Assembly: GCF_003574315.2 (NCBI RefSeq)
Contig: NZ_AP025739.1
Span: 1,984,001-2,048,000 of the forward strand
Direction: 5' to 3'
DNA from: Capsulimonas corticalis
Lineage (GTDB): Bacteria > Armatimonadota > Armatimonadia > Armatimonadales > Capsulimonadaceae
Length of the DNA: 64,000 bases
Shown: positions 34,010-41,809 of the stretch, piece by piece
Layout: each line of letters starts with the position of its first letter
Position numbering within the stretch: position 1 is the first letter of the stretch
Translations under genes and position numbers: made by a program
The notes under the pieces: model-generated
Databases searched by the model: none
The model's input: the letters and a program-made list of their open reading frames with translations, nothing else
Told to the model about the DNA's origin: nothing

Positions 34010-35014
34010 ATGATGCCTTTGCTGCGGAATAAGAATCTCTTACCGATGGCGTCCCTTTCAGCGGTCGTTGTCGCGGGCGCCGCCATCGCCGGGCATTTTT
34101 GGGCGGCGCGCCATGCCGCCCCGGCGCGCGCGGCCGCAAATCCGGTCGTCGCTAGCGTCAATGCGACTTTGCTGCGCCAATCCGATGTGGCGAGGATGTC
34201 GCCGCCGATGGACTCCTCGGAAGCGGTGGCGCTGCTGGTCGATTTCACCCTGCTCGATCAAGCGGCCGCGCGCAAGCACGTCACCGTTTCCGACGCCGAG
34301 TTGACCAGTCTGCGGGGCCGGATGACGGACGGGGGAGGGGAGGCGGCGTATGCGGACGCGGCGAAGAAGCTGCATCGGAATACGTTCGGACTGGACCAGC
34401 AGCTCCAGCACAGTCAGATTCTGGAGAAGCTCGCGGCGCTGGAGCTGTCCGCGCCTCCCGACCGCATGGTCCACGCCCGGGGAATCCTCATTCAACCGAG
34501 AGGGAAAAATGCGTCGAGCGACCGTCAGGCGCGGCGATTGGCGTCCCAGCTCTCCCAGCGGATCGCCGCTGGCGCGGACTTCGCGGCGCTGGTGAAGCAG
34601 TACTCGGAGGACGCCATCTCCAAACGGAATGGCGGCGATCTTGGGGTCATTCAGGACGCCATGCCAAGCGTCCCAAGGTATGGGCTGGACAACCACTTTA
34701 CCAACGCCGTGATGGCGGCGTCCGGCGCTGGTAACGTCGCCAATCCCATCCAGGGAGATCTGGGATACTGGGTCGTCCAAATCATCAGCACCGCCAGGCG
34801 TCCCGCCCAGGACCGAGGTCTCTATGCCGCGCAGCTAGCCATGTGGCGCGGATACTGGATCAAAAAGCTGGAGCCCGGCGTCATGGGGCGGCTTCGCTCC
34901 GCCGCGACGATTGAACCGCCGCTGCAGGACGCTCCCGATGCGCGCGCCAGCCGCGCCGCCGCCCTTCCCGCCGGCCCGGCGCCTGCGGGCGTCCGGCAAA
35001 GCGCGGCCAATTGA
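34010..35014 (+). CDS. Parvulin-type peptidyl-prolyl isomerase, membrane-anchored
   Basis: About 334 aa. N-terminal signal anchor (LLPMASLSAVVVAGAAIAGH). SurA-like N domain (NPVVASVNATLLRQSDVARM) followed by a parvulin domain (VHARGILIQPRGKNASSDRQ, AGADFAALVKQYSEDAISKR, NGGDLGVIQDAMP and GNVANPIQGDLGYWVVQI). Helps fold secreted proteins. Start at one of the adjacent ATGs 34010/34013, nine to twelve bases after GGAGAG; the in-frame TTG at 33989 lies in the promoter region. A TATAAT stands at 33981-33986 just upstream. Confidence 0.88.
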   Translation: MMPLLRNKNLLPMASLSAVVVAGAAIAGHFWAARHAAPARAAANPVVASVNATLLRQSDVARMSPPMDSSEAVALLVDFTLLDQAAARKHVTVSDAELTSLRGRMTDGGGEAAYADAAKKLHRNTFGLDQQLQHSQILEKLAALELSAPPDRMVHARGILIQPRGKNASSDRQARRLASQLSQRIAAGADFAALVKQYSEDAISKRNGGDLGVIQDAMPSVPRYGLDNHFTNAVMAASGAGNVANPIQGDLGYWVVQIISTARRPAQDRGLYAAQLAMWRGYWIKKLEPGVMGRLRSAATIEPPLQDAPDARASRAAALPAGPAPAGVRQSAAN

Positions 35015-35059
35015 CGCTTTCCATCGATACTTTGAGATCTCCAAGGGGAGCGGGAAAGA

Positions 35060-36064
35060 TCAGGCGGTGTCGCCGCGAATGAACTCGACGGGGAGGATGG
35101 TTTCGTCGGGAATCGCGGCGCCTTCATGCCGGGAGAGCACCAGGGCGACGGCGTCGCGGGCCATTTGGCGCCAGGGCGCGCGGATGGTGGTCAGACGGTA
35201 GGCGGGAGGAATGGGGGACGTGGACCCGTCGAAGCCGACGACGGCGAGGTCTTCCGGAACACGGACGCCCGCCGAGCGAAAGTGCTCGATCATCTGATAG
35301 GCGAACACGTCGTTCCAGCAGACGGCGGCGGTGGGGCGCTTGCCGGGCGCGATTTCGAGGTAATGGCGTTCGACGCCGCTGACCACATCGTCGTTCGTGC
35401 GCGCGGCGCCGGCGGTGACGGTCATGCCCAGCGCATAGGCGGCGGCGCAAAAGGCTTCGTAGCGGCGGACGGTGGAGCTCAGACGATAGGGGCAGACGCC
35501 GTAAAGGACATGGCGGTGGCCGGACTGCGCGAGGTATTCGGCCTGAAGACGCCCGCCCGCGACGTCGTCCACGCAGATCGAAGGCAGTCCGGCGATCGGG
35601 TCGGTGATGGCGATCACGGGAAGGTGCGACGCGGCGAGGCGGGGCGCGAGCGCGCTGTCGCTGAAGGCGTGCAGGATCAGGCCGTCCACTTTGCCGTTGA
35701 CGAGCTCCGTGTAGATCTCATCGGTAGAGTCGCCGCGAAATGTCCCGTGCATCAGAAAGTCGCGTCGCTGCTGCTCGCACGCCTGCTGGATGCCGCTGAC
35801 GACATCGGCGAGAAATAAGCTGCGCGTATCGATATACCCGCCCATATAAAAGCCGATCGCCTGTGTCTCCCGCCGCCGCAGCGAGCGGGCGATCGCGCTC
35901 GGCTCATAACGCAGCTCCGCCGCCGCCGCAATGATCCGTTCCCGAGTCGCCTCGGAAACCCGCGTATTGCTGCGCCCGCCGCTGAGGACGACGGACGCCG
36001 TGATCTTATTCACCCCGGCCCGCAGGGCGACATCGGTCAGGGTCGGTGCTTCGTTTCGGCGCAT
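35060..36064 (-). CDS. LacI-family transcriptional regulator
   Basis: About 334 aa. Helix-turn-helix TLTDVALRAGVNKITASVVL and SEATRERIIAAAAELRYEPS, then the periplasmic-binding-like sensor domain (AIGFYMGGYIDTRSLFLADV, VDGLILHAFSDSALAPRLAA, PEDLAVVGFDGSTSPIPPAY). Probable repressor of nearby sugar genes. The start is taken at ATG 36064; a longer form begins at 36109 with its GGAGG directly against the ATG. It lies 58 bp after the GH16 gene on the same strand, so both may be one transcript. A palindromic site (37760-37777) before the GH16 start is the likely target. Confidence 0.92.
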   Translation of the reverse strand: MRRNEAPTLTDVALRAGVNKITASVVLSGGRSNTRVSEATRERIIAAAAELRYEPSAIARSLRRRETQAIGFYMGGYIDTRSLFLADVVSGIQQACEQQRRDFLMHGTFRGDSTDEIYTELVNGKVDGLILHAFSDSALAPRLAASHLPVIAITDPIAGLPSICVDDVAGGRLQAEYLAQSGHRHVLYGVCPYRLSSTVRRYEAFCAAAYALGMTVTAGAARTNDDVVSGVERHYLEIAPGKRPTAAVCWNDVFAYQMIEHFRSAGVRVPEDLAVVGFDGSTSPIPPAYRLTTIRAPWRQMARDAVALVLSRHEGAAIPDETILPVEFIRGDTA

Positions 36065-36122
36065 GGGCGGGAGTCCAAATGCTCCTGGAGGCTCCCCCCG
36101 CAGGGGCATCCTCCAGCGCGAT

Positions 36123-37718
36123 CTACAAACGGGTAAACGTCATCGAGTTGAGATTATACCCGGCCTGATCCTCGACGAGCTTAAGCGTTTGGGTTCCGGC
36201 GGGCAGCGTCGCCTGCGCCGTCACGGAGACCCATTTTTCCCACCCGCCGGTGTCGCCCACCGTGATCGGCCCGGTGAGATCGTTGCCTGCGGCGTCCTCC
36301 AGATGAAAGACGCCGCCTTTGCCGGCGGCGGCCGCGCGGATGGCGATTGCGTACTTGCCCGCCGAGGCGATATGGACCGTGTACTTTAGCCACTCCCCGT
36401 CCGCGGTCCAGGCGATGCAGTATCCGCCGCCGGTGTCGGAGCAGGCTTCGAGGTCCACGCCCTGGAAGGGGCGGTAAAGGGCGTCGTGGTTGACGGCGTC
36501 CGTGTCATGGTACGCAACGCCCTCGCCGCCTTTGTCATAGTCTTCCAGTTGGACAACTCCCGGGATCGGCGCGGGGGCGTCATGGTAGGGCGCTTCGACG
36601 ACCGGCGGCGCGGTCATTGCGATCTCCTCCGACGGCTTCGAGACGCCCGCGCCGTTCACGGCGGCGATCCGGTAATAGTATTTGGCGCGGGGCGTCAGAT
36701 CCGTATCCATAAATGTCTCGGCGGCGATCCCCGTCGCGATCGGCTTCCCCAGCGGCTCCCCGCGCTTCTCGTTTCGGTAGATATTGTACGAGGTCGCATT
36801 GATGTCGCTTGTCCAGGTCAGCGCGATCTGGCGGCTGTCGCCCGGCGCGGCGCTCGGTCCTTTCGGCGCGGGAGGAGCGGCCGGCGCGCCTTTGTAGACG
36901 CGCACGTAATCGACGAGCATCTTTTGCGGGAAAATCGTCGTCTTGTCTGGATAGCCGGGCCACTCGCCGCCGACGGCGGTGTTAATCAAAAAGAAGAACG
37001 GCGCGTTGAACGGGTAGGGATTGTCGCCATACTCCGCCGCCGTACGCGTCTCGTAGAGGTGGCCGTCCACATAGAACGAGATCGAATCCTTGACCCACTG
37101 CATCTGGAACAGATGGTAGGAGTCCGTAAAGCGCTGTCCTTTGGGAAGCACGTACGGCGCGTTCTTCGTGAGGTCCCCATGCGGCGGCGCGGCGCCCGCG
37201 CTGTGCAGGCTGCTCAGGTTCCGGTCCTCCCACGATTTCAGGCCGATGTTCTCCATGATATCGATCTCGCCGCACGCCGGCCAGCCGACCTGCCCGATGT
37301 TCTCGCCGAGCATCCAGAACGCCGGCCAGATCCCCTGCCCGTACGGCAATTGGATGCGCGCTTCGACAAACCCATACTGAAACGGCTTCTTATGCGCCGT
37401 GGACATACGAACGGACTCGAACCCATTCGTATTGGTCGAAAGGATCTGAAACGCGCGCCCATCCGTCGCCCTCGGGTCCGCCGCCACATGCCCATGCGCC
37501 TGATCGTTCACATAAATCTCGGACTCGCCATTGGCGTGGTTCGGCCCGGTCTCGAAGTTCCAGCTCGAATCGTCCGCCCGCGCGCCGGGATCTTGATGAA
37601 ACTCATCGCTCCAGGAGAGCGTGTATCCCGCCGGCGGCGCGGCCTGCGCCGCCGGACAAGCCATAATGCAAACGCCGGCGGCTGTGGCGGCGGCGAAGAA
37701 ACGAGGAAGCGAAGTCAT
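36123..37718 (-). CDS. Secreted GH16 beta-glucanase (laminarinase-type) with Fn3 and CBM6-like domains
   Basis: About 531 aa. Signal peptide (FFAAATAAGVCIMACPAAQA), then GH16 catalytic domain (YTLSWSDEFHQDPG; the ExDxxE site GEIDIMENIG with E151, D153, E156; GIWPAFWMLGENIGQVGWPA; LVDYVRVYKG). A Pro linker leads to a fibronectin type III domain (QIALTWTSDINATSYNIYRN, AKYYYRIAAVNGAG) and a CBM6-like domain (IPGVVQLEDYDKGGEGVAYH, GEWLKYTVHIASAGKYAIAI, GTQTLKLVEDQAGYNLNSM). Likely degrades beta-1,3 or mixed-linked glucan. AAGGAA lies ten bases before the ATG at 37718. A LacI regulator follows, and a matching operator candidate lies upstream. Confidence 0.95.
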   Translation of the reverse strand: MTSLPRFFAAATAAGVCIMACPAAQAAPPAGYTLSWSDEFHQDPGARADDSSWNFETGPNHANGESEIYVNDQAHGHVAADPRATDGRAFQILSTNTNGFESVRMSTAHKKPFQYGFVEARIQLPYGQGIWPAFWMLGENIGQVGWPACGEIDIMENIGLKSWEDRNLSSLHSAGAAPPHGDLTKNAPYVLPKGQRFTDSYHLFQMQWVKDSISFYVDGHLYETRTAAEYGDNPYPFNAPFFFLINTAVGGEWPGYPDKTTIFPQKMLVDYVRVYKGAPAAPPAPKGPSAAPGDSRQIALTWTSDINATSYNIYRNEKRGEPLGKPIATGIAAETFMDTDLTPRAKYYYRIAAVNGAGVSKPSEEIAMTAPPVVEAPYHDAPAPIPGVVQLEDYDKGGEGVAYHDTDAVNHDALYRPFQGVDLEACSDTGGGYCIAWTADGEWLKYTVHIASAGKYAIAIRAAAAGKGGVFHLEDAAGNDLTGPITVGDTGGWEKWVSVTAQATLPAGTQTLKLVEDQAGYNLNSMTFTRL

Positions 37719-37759
37719 GGGAGGCATTTCCTTATCGACATTGAGTGATGAAAATCGTT

Positions 37760-37777
37760 TGACTTAACGTTATGTCA
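37760..37777. promoter_or_regulatory. Candidate LacI-type operator of the GH16 gene
   Basis: TGACTTAACGTTATGTCA: an 18-bp palindrome with a single mismatched pair and an AACGTT centre, typical of LacI-family operators. It lies 42-59 bp before the GH16 ATG. On the minus strand it overlaps a TTGACA, so binding there would block a promoter. Confidence 0.65.
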
Positions 37778-37852
37778 AAATACTTCTTTACGATATCATC
37801 GATTGCGGCGGGTGTCAAGAGGATTGTCTGTTTGGGGAAAGACGGAAGAGAT

Positions 37853-37912
37853 CAGTCGCTGGCGAATGGGGGAAAGCCAGCGACTGCGCACGGCGCTGGC
37901 AGTCTCTCGGAG
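37853..37912. repeat. Hairpin with partial likeness to the dispersed repeat family
   Basis: 11-bp perfect stem CAGTCGCTGGC/GCCAGCGACTG (37853-37863, 37876-37886), followed by GCGCTGGCAGTCTCTCGGAG. The GCAGNCTCTCGGA word also ends the conserved half of the repeats at 29735 and 46954. It stands about 60 bp downstream of the response-regulator stop and may act as its terminator. Confidence 0.4.
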
Positions 37913-37948
37913 TTATGATAGACAGGCCATAGTAGACAGGACGTGGGA

Positions 37949-38665
37949 CTAGTGATGGGCGAGCTGCGTGTGTTCGACGCCGTCCATTCCCACGCCGCCC
38001 CGGCGCAGGACGTAGCCTAATCCCCGGACAGTGTGGATGAGCTTTTCGGCGTGGCCCTGATCGATTTTTTTGCGCAGGACGCCGATGTGGACGTCGACGG
38101 TGTTGGAGTAGCTGTCTTCATCGAGCCAGACGCGCTCCTGGATGGCTTCTCGGTCGAGGACGCGGCCTTCCTGGGCGGCGAGAGCTTCGAGCAGCGTGTA
38201 TTCGCGGCCGGTGAGCGCGACCGTGCGCCCGGCGCGGGTGACTTCGTGGCTGTCGGTATCGATCGTGAGATCCGAGATCCGGATGATCGGCTCCTTGTGG
38301 ATCCGATTTCGGCGCAGCAGAAGGCGTAGGCGGGTCAGAAGATCCGAGGCGTCGAACGGGCGGGGCAGAAAGTCGTCGGCTCCGGTTCCTTCGGCGGAGG
38401 GGGAGGGAGCGCTTTCCGCGCCGACGCCGGTCAGCATCAGCACGGGAGAGTGGGCGCCGTCTTCACGCAGCGTTCGGCAGATCTCTTCGCCGCCCAGATC
38501 CGGCAGCGCCTGGTCCACGACGATGGCGGAATAAGGGCGCACAAAGGCGCGCGCGAGGCCCGATCGGCCGTCCAGTGCGACATCCACTTTGAACCGATTT
38601 TCCCGCAGGCTGCGCCTGATGGTCGCCGCAAGCGCCACTTCACTCTCGATAATTAAAACTCTCAT
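37949..38665 (-). CDS. Orphan OmpR-type response regulator with altered receiver pocket
   Basis: 238 aa, close paralogue of the regulator at 22693-23373 (DNA-binding half nearly identical: REYTLLEALAAQEGRVLDRE, SNTVDVHIGVLRKKIDQ). D51 is kept (SAIVVDQALPDLGG), but the acidic pair is E7-S8 instead of E-D, and the conserved Lys of KPF is Arg (DDFLPRPFD). The segment before it also has extra Ser/Pro (VGAESAPSPSAEG). Phosphorylation is therefore probably weak or absent. No kinase gene is adjacent. ATGAA direct repeats 11 bp apart lie 45-60 bp upstream (38710-38725), as at the paralogue. Confidence 0.9.
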   Translation of the reverse strand: MRVLIIESEVALAATIRRSLRENRFKVDVALDGRSGLARAFVRPYSAIVVDQALPDLGGEEICRTLREDGAHSPVLMLTGVGAESAPSPSAEGTGADDFLPRPFDASDLLTRLRLLLRRNRIHKEPIIRISDLTIDTDSHEVTRAGRTVALTGREYTLLEALAAQEGRVLDREAIQERVWLDEDSYSNTVDVHIGVLRKKIDQGHAEKLIHTVRGLGYVLRRGGVGMDGVEHTQLAHH

Positions 38666-38709
38666 GTGTTCCCCTCCGCCACTTACTGCTTATGGGATAC
38701 CCGGCGTTT

Positions 38710-38725
38710 ATGAAAAATTAATGAA
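38710..38725 (-). promoter_or_regulatory. Candidate OmpR-type binding site: 11-bp direct repeats
   Basis: On the plus strand ATGAAAAATTAATGAA; ATGAA at 38710 and 38721. Same design as at 23440-23455. Confidence 0.5.
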
Positions 38726-38782
38726 CCCCACGGGCAGGCGTTTTCTCTTTTGTGCGTGATTTTGCTCGCGAATCCGGCAATT

Positions 38783-39304
38783 TTAGTAGGCGGAGACCCC
38801 GCGCCGCTCCAATTGGCCGACCATCAGGCGGCACCAGAGCAGGGGAAAGAAGCCGACGACGCCGAACGCGCAGTCGATCAGGCGCCAATAAAACGGTATT
38901 CCTCGCAGGGGGCCAAAAACCAGGGCGTAGGGGATGACGAGGACGCAGGCGATCATGCCGAAGGTGATCACCCACACATTGCGGACCGGATCGCGCCAGG
39001 GGCCAAGGAACGCGATGGCGATCACGAAGTGGCCGAAAGCGAGCCAGTCGGTCCCGTAAAAGAGGAACGGCCAGCGCGTGTCCACGTCGCGCAGCGCCGC
39101 GCGGACGGTCAGCAGCCACCCGGGCAGCCCCGCATAGGCGTGCGGGCTTGCGCCCGCGGGCAGGCCCATCCACTGCGTCAGAAGGTCCAGTTCATCGGCA
39201 AGCGGAATCGCCGTCGCGCCGCTGACCGCCAGACCCAGCATAAACAGCGCGAGCACGAACCGAATCCGGGCGTAGAGCTTGCGAATGTGGGTGGAATTGT
39301 TCAT
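38783..39304 (-). CDS. Four-TM membrane protein, unknown function
   Basis: 173 aa. Hydrophobic stretches FVLALFMLGLAVSGATAI, LAFGHFVIAIAFLG, VWVITFGMIACVLVIPYALV and LIDCAFGVVGFFPLLWCRLM. Loop between the first two with GLPAGASPHAYAGLPGWLLT and VDTRWPFLFYGTDW. No family recognised. Separated from the neighbours by about 100 bp or more. Confidence 0.75.
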   Translation of the reverse strand: MNNSTHIRKLYARIRFVLALFMLGLAVSGATAIPLADELDLLTQWMGLPAGASPHAYAGLPGWLLTVRAALRDVDTRWPFLFYGTDWLAFGHFVIAIAFLGPWRDPVRNVWVITFGMIACVLVIPYALVFGPLRGIPFYWRLIDCAFGVVGFFPLLWCRLMVGQLERRGVSAY

Positions 39305-39511
39305 TTACGGCGGCCTCATGTCAGTTTCGCATGAAACGCCGTAGGTGTCAAGCGTGGAATTGCGCCGGCCGCCGGGAAAGTGAAATACGGAGAATCGGGG
39401 ACGCGCGGAAAATTGATGTAGGATTTTCGCGGGGATTGGGTAAACGTGCAATGCGGCCGGCGATTGAGCCGAAACTTGGCCGTCCTAATTACGGACATCG
39501 GAGGAACATCA

Positions 39512-39937
39512 ATGAGCGTGAACACCCATTCTTCCAGCGATTTCGATACGGTGGATGAAGAAGACGATGAGGACGCCGGCCATGTGATGGAGGCGCAGGA
39601 GGTGCCCGCGCATCAGTGGGCGGACTTCTTCACGGACTTCAGCCAGCGGTTCGCCGGCCAGTCTGTGACGGTGGAGGCGGGCGCATCGTATGGCGACCCG
39701 AGCGCGGAAGAAGCGGAGACGATCGCTCAGGGATTGACCCTCACCGGCGTATCCGTGGATTTCAAGGACGGGGAAGAAGGAACGATTCAGATCTTCCTCG
39801 GCGACGAGACGGAAGATCATATCACGCACGTCGTGACGGAGCCGACTTATGTCTGGCGTTATCAGGACAGTGAGGGAGAAGATTCGGTTCTGGAGATCGA
39901 ATCGGCGGACGGACCCACGACCTTGATCCATTTGTAA
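39512..39937 (+). CDS. DUF5335-like soluble protein
   Basis: 141 aa from ATG 39512 with GGAGGA upstream. An acidic N-terminal stretch (VDEEDDEDAG) precedes VPAHQWADFFTDFSQRFAGQ, TVEAGASYGDPSAEEAETIA, VDFKDGEEGTIQIFLGDETE and DSVLEIESADGPTTLIHL, a pattern I associate with DUF5335 (moderately sure). Role unknown. Own terminator follows. Confidence 0.78.
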   Translation: MSVNTHSSSDFDTVDEEDDEDAGHVMEAQEVPAHQWADFFTDFSQRFAGQSVTVEAGASYGDPSAEEAETIAQGLTLTGVSVDFKDGEEGTIQIFLGDETEDHITHVVTEPTYVWRYQDSEGEDSVLEIESADGPTTLIHL

Positions 39938-39963
39938 CGAGAACGACGGAGCGAAATACCGCG

Positions 39964-39999
39964 ACGCTTCGGGATCCATCCATCCCGGAGCGTTTTGTT
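39964..39999 (+). terminator. Rho-independent terminator
   Basis: 12-bp stem ACGCTTCGGGAT/ATCCCGGAGCGT with one T-G wobble, loop CCATCC, then TTTTGTT. Confidence 0.8.
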
Positions 40000-40034
40000 A
40001 TGGGACACAATCGGCCGGATTTGATCGACGGGAC

Positions 40035-40439
40035 TCAATCACCGCCTCCGCCTCCACCCCCGCCGTCTCCGCCTCCGCCGCCATCACACCCTCCGCCTCC
40101 GCCGCTATCGCCGCCGAAGCTGCCGCCGCTGTCCCCGCCCCAGCCGCCTCCGCCGTCGTGACCACCCGCGCTGTGCCCGCCGTCAAATCCGCCGTGGTGG
40201 CTCGACCCGCCCCCGTCATGGTGTCCATGCGAAGAGTGGTGACTGGAGCTGCCTGCGTAAGAATTACCCGCATCCCCGGAGGACGAGCTGACATAAGAGT
40301 CGCCTCCGTCTCCTCCGCTTTCCGAGCCAGACCCTCGCCGTTCCTGCCGGCGCCGATCGTTCGGCTTCGGACTTTGCAGCGCGGACGCCACGAAAATCAT
40401 CAGCGCGACGATCAAGATCACGATCACCAGTCCATCCAT
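40035..40439 (-). CDS. Membrane-anchored Gly/Ser/His-rich protein
   Basis: 134 aa. One N-terminal TM (LVIVILIVALMIFVASAL), a charged linker (PNDRRRQERRG) and about 95 residues of Gly/Ser/His/Asp (HHSSHGHHDGGGSSHHGGFD and GGWGGDSGG), ending in poly-Gly. A metal-binding or adhesive surface tail is possible. Such tails resemble small TM-Gly-rich proteins of many bacteria; no family. The antisense frame is a shadow. Confidence 0.65.
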   Translation of the reverse strand: MDGLVIVILIVALMIFVASALQSPKPNDRRRQERRGSGSESGGDGGDSYVSSSSGDAGNSYAGSSSHHSSHGHHDGGGSSHHGGFDGGHSAGGHDGGGGWGGDSGGSFGGDSGGGGGCDGGGGGDGGGGGGGGD

Positions 40440-40523
40440 AAGCGCGTGTCTCCTTTGTTTTATACCTTCTACTCAGTGAGACACGGACCTCCAGGAATGG
40501 TTGCGCCAGCTTTTTTGTGGATT

Positions 40524-41540
40524 TTATGGGCTTGGCGACGGAGTCTCCAGCAGGGCTTCAATCTCTGCCTGCGCGGCCTGCGTCTCAAGGTCCGGGGATG
40601 ATAGCCGGCGAAGGCTCCAGCGCACTGTCTGCGCGTGGCGGTCGCCCTTTCGGAAGAGATACAGCGGCGAAAGGAGCTCCATTTCGTCGTAAACCCCGCC
40701 TCCGCCGCCTTGGTTGTAGAAGCAGGCGGGAAAGCCCGCACCATCCGCGCCGTCGGGATAGGGGCTGAAACGGACGTTCTGGATCGGGGAGCGCATCAGG
40801 AACGCGGTCCCGTCTTTGACGCTCACCAGGGCGGCGATTGGGGCGTCCACGCCGACTTTGTAGGATTTGGCGGGGACGGGCTTCAGGCGCAGCAGGGTTG
40901 GGGATAGCGTCGTGGCGGCGTCGGCGTATTCCGGGGCGGGACCGCCGAAGAACCAGTAGAAGCCGTTGTGGTAAGCGCTTCGATCGCTCATCGGCAGGAA
41001 GACGGCGTCCGGGTAGGCGATCTGCGTGTTCTGCCAGATGCTGATGCGCCGGGCCTCCCCCTTCACTTTCTCCAAGGTTTGGGTGATCTTCAATTCGCCG
41101 ACCGCCGTCCAATCGAAGTCCAGCGTCAGACGCGTTCCCCAGCCTTCCCAAACGGGGCCGGTCAGCCGCAGATGGTCCGATTCCGCTTTGGCGGCGAGGG
41201 GAGCGCCGTCCCACGAGGGATGCGGCGGGTACAGGTCGCCGGCGAACAGGGGCCATTCGCTCTGGGGCGCGGGCCAGGTCTTAGCGCCGCCCCGGTTCTT
41301 GTAGCCGTTTCCTTGCAGTGGATCGGGCTCCGCGTTCCAAAGCACGTTCAGGCCGCCGACAAACCCATAACGCATGACGCGTCCCCACGCGGGCGCGATG
41401 ATCGCCTCGGTTTTGCCGTCGCTCAGGCGGTAGGCGTCCTGTCCTTGCCATGTCGTCCGGGTCAGCGTCGCCGCCATGGCGGGAGTGGACAGGGGCAGGC
41501 CGCACAAGATCAGGAGCAGCGCCTTTGGAAGAATGTTCAT
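40524..41540 (-). CDS. Secreted DUF4380/aldose-epimerase-like protein
   Basis: 338 aa with signal peptide (ALLLILCGLPLSTPAMA). A beta-sandwich with TEAIIAPAWGRVMRYGFVGG, NVLWNAEPDPLQGNGYKNRG, WPLFAGDLYPPHPSWDG and YHNGFYWFFGGPAPEYADA, as in DUF4380 and galactose-mutarotase-like folds. Binds a sugar or polysaccharide, possibly catalysing mutarotation or hydrolysis; unproven. It faces the ArsR regulator and GH39 gene across a 269-bp intergenic region. Confidence 0.75.
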   Translation of the reverse strand: MNILPKALLLILCGLPLSTPAMAATLTRTTWQGQDAYRLSDGKTEAIIAPAWGRVMRYGFVGGLNVLWNAEPDPLQGNGYKNRGGAKTWPAPQSEWPLFAGDLYPPHPSWDGAPLAAKAESDHLRLTGPVWEGWGTRLTLDFDWTAVGELKITQTLEKVKGEARRISIWQNTQIAYPDAVFLPMSDRSAYHNGFYWFFGGPAPEYADAATTLSPTLLRLKPVPAKSYKVGVDAPIAALVSVKDGTAFLMRSPIQNVRFSPYPDGADGAGFPACFYNQGGGGGVYDEMELLSPLYLFRKGDRHAQTVRWSLRRLSSPDLETQAAQAEIEALLETPSPSP

Positions 41541-41706
41541 TGGGATACCTGCTTTGCTATCGATGATCGTTCCGTTTTTAGAGCGTGTTAAGCGTAGTCA
41601 ATTGGCTAATATATTACCCATAGTGCTATAAATCCGCGCAATTTCGCTTAAGATCGTATGGAAAATGGCAACAGTTCTCAGCCTGCAAAAGAAAATTCGG
41701 AAAATA

Positions 41707-41735
41707 TTGCAATTATGTTCTTAGTATGTTACACT
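41707..41735 (+). promoter_or_regulatory. Promoter of the ArsR-type gene
   Basis: TTGCAA (41707-41712), 17-nt spacer, TACACT (41730-41735) in an AT-rich intergenic stretch (41580-41760). Predicted start is about 68 bp before the ATG. Confidence 0.55.
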
Positions 41736-41809
41736 ATTAACCAAGACGATTCAGAGCGTGAAAGATGCTTTGCGTACGACGTTTTGACGGTCCGGAAGAA
41801 AGAACGGTT

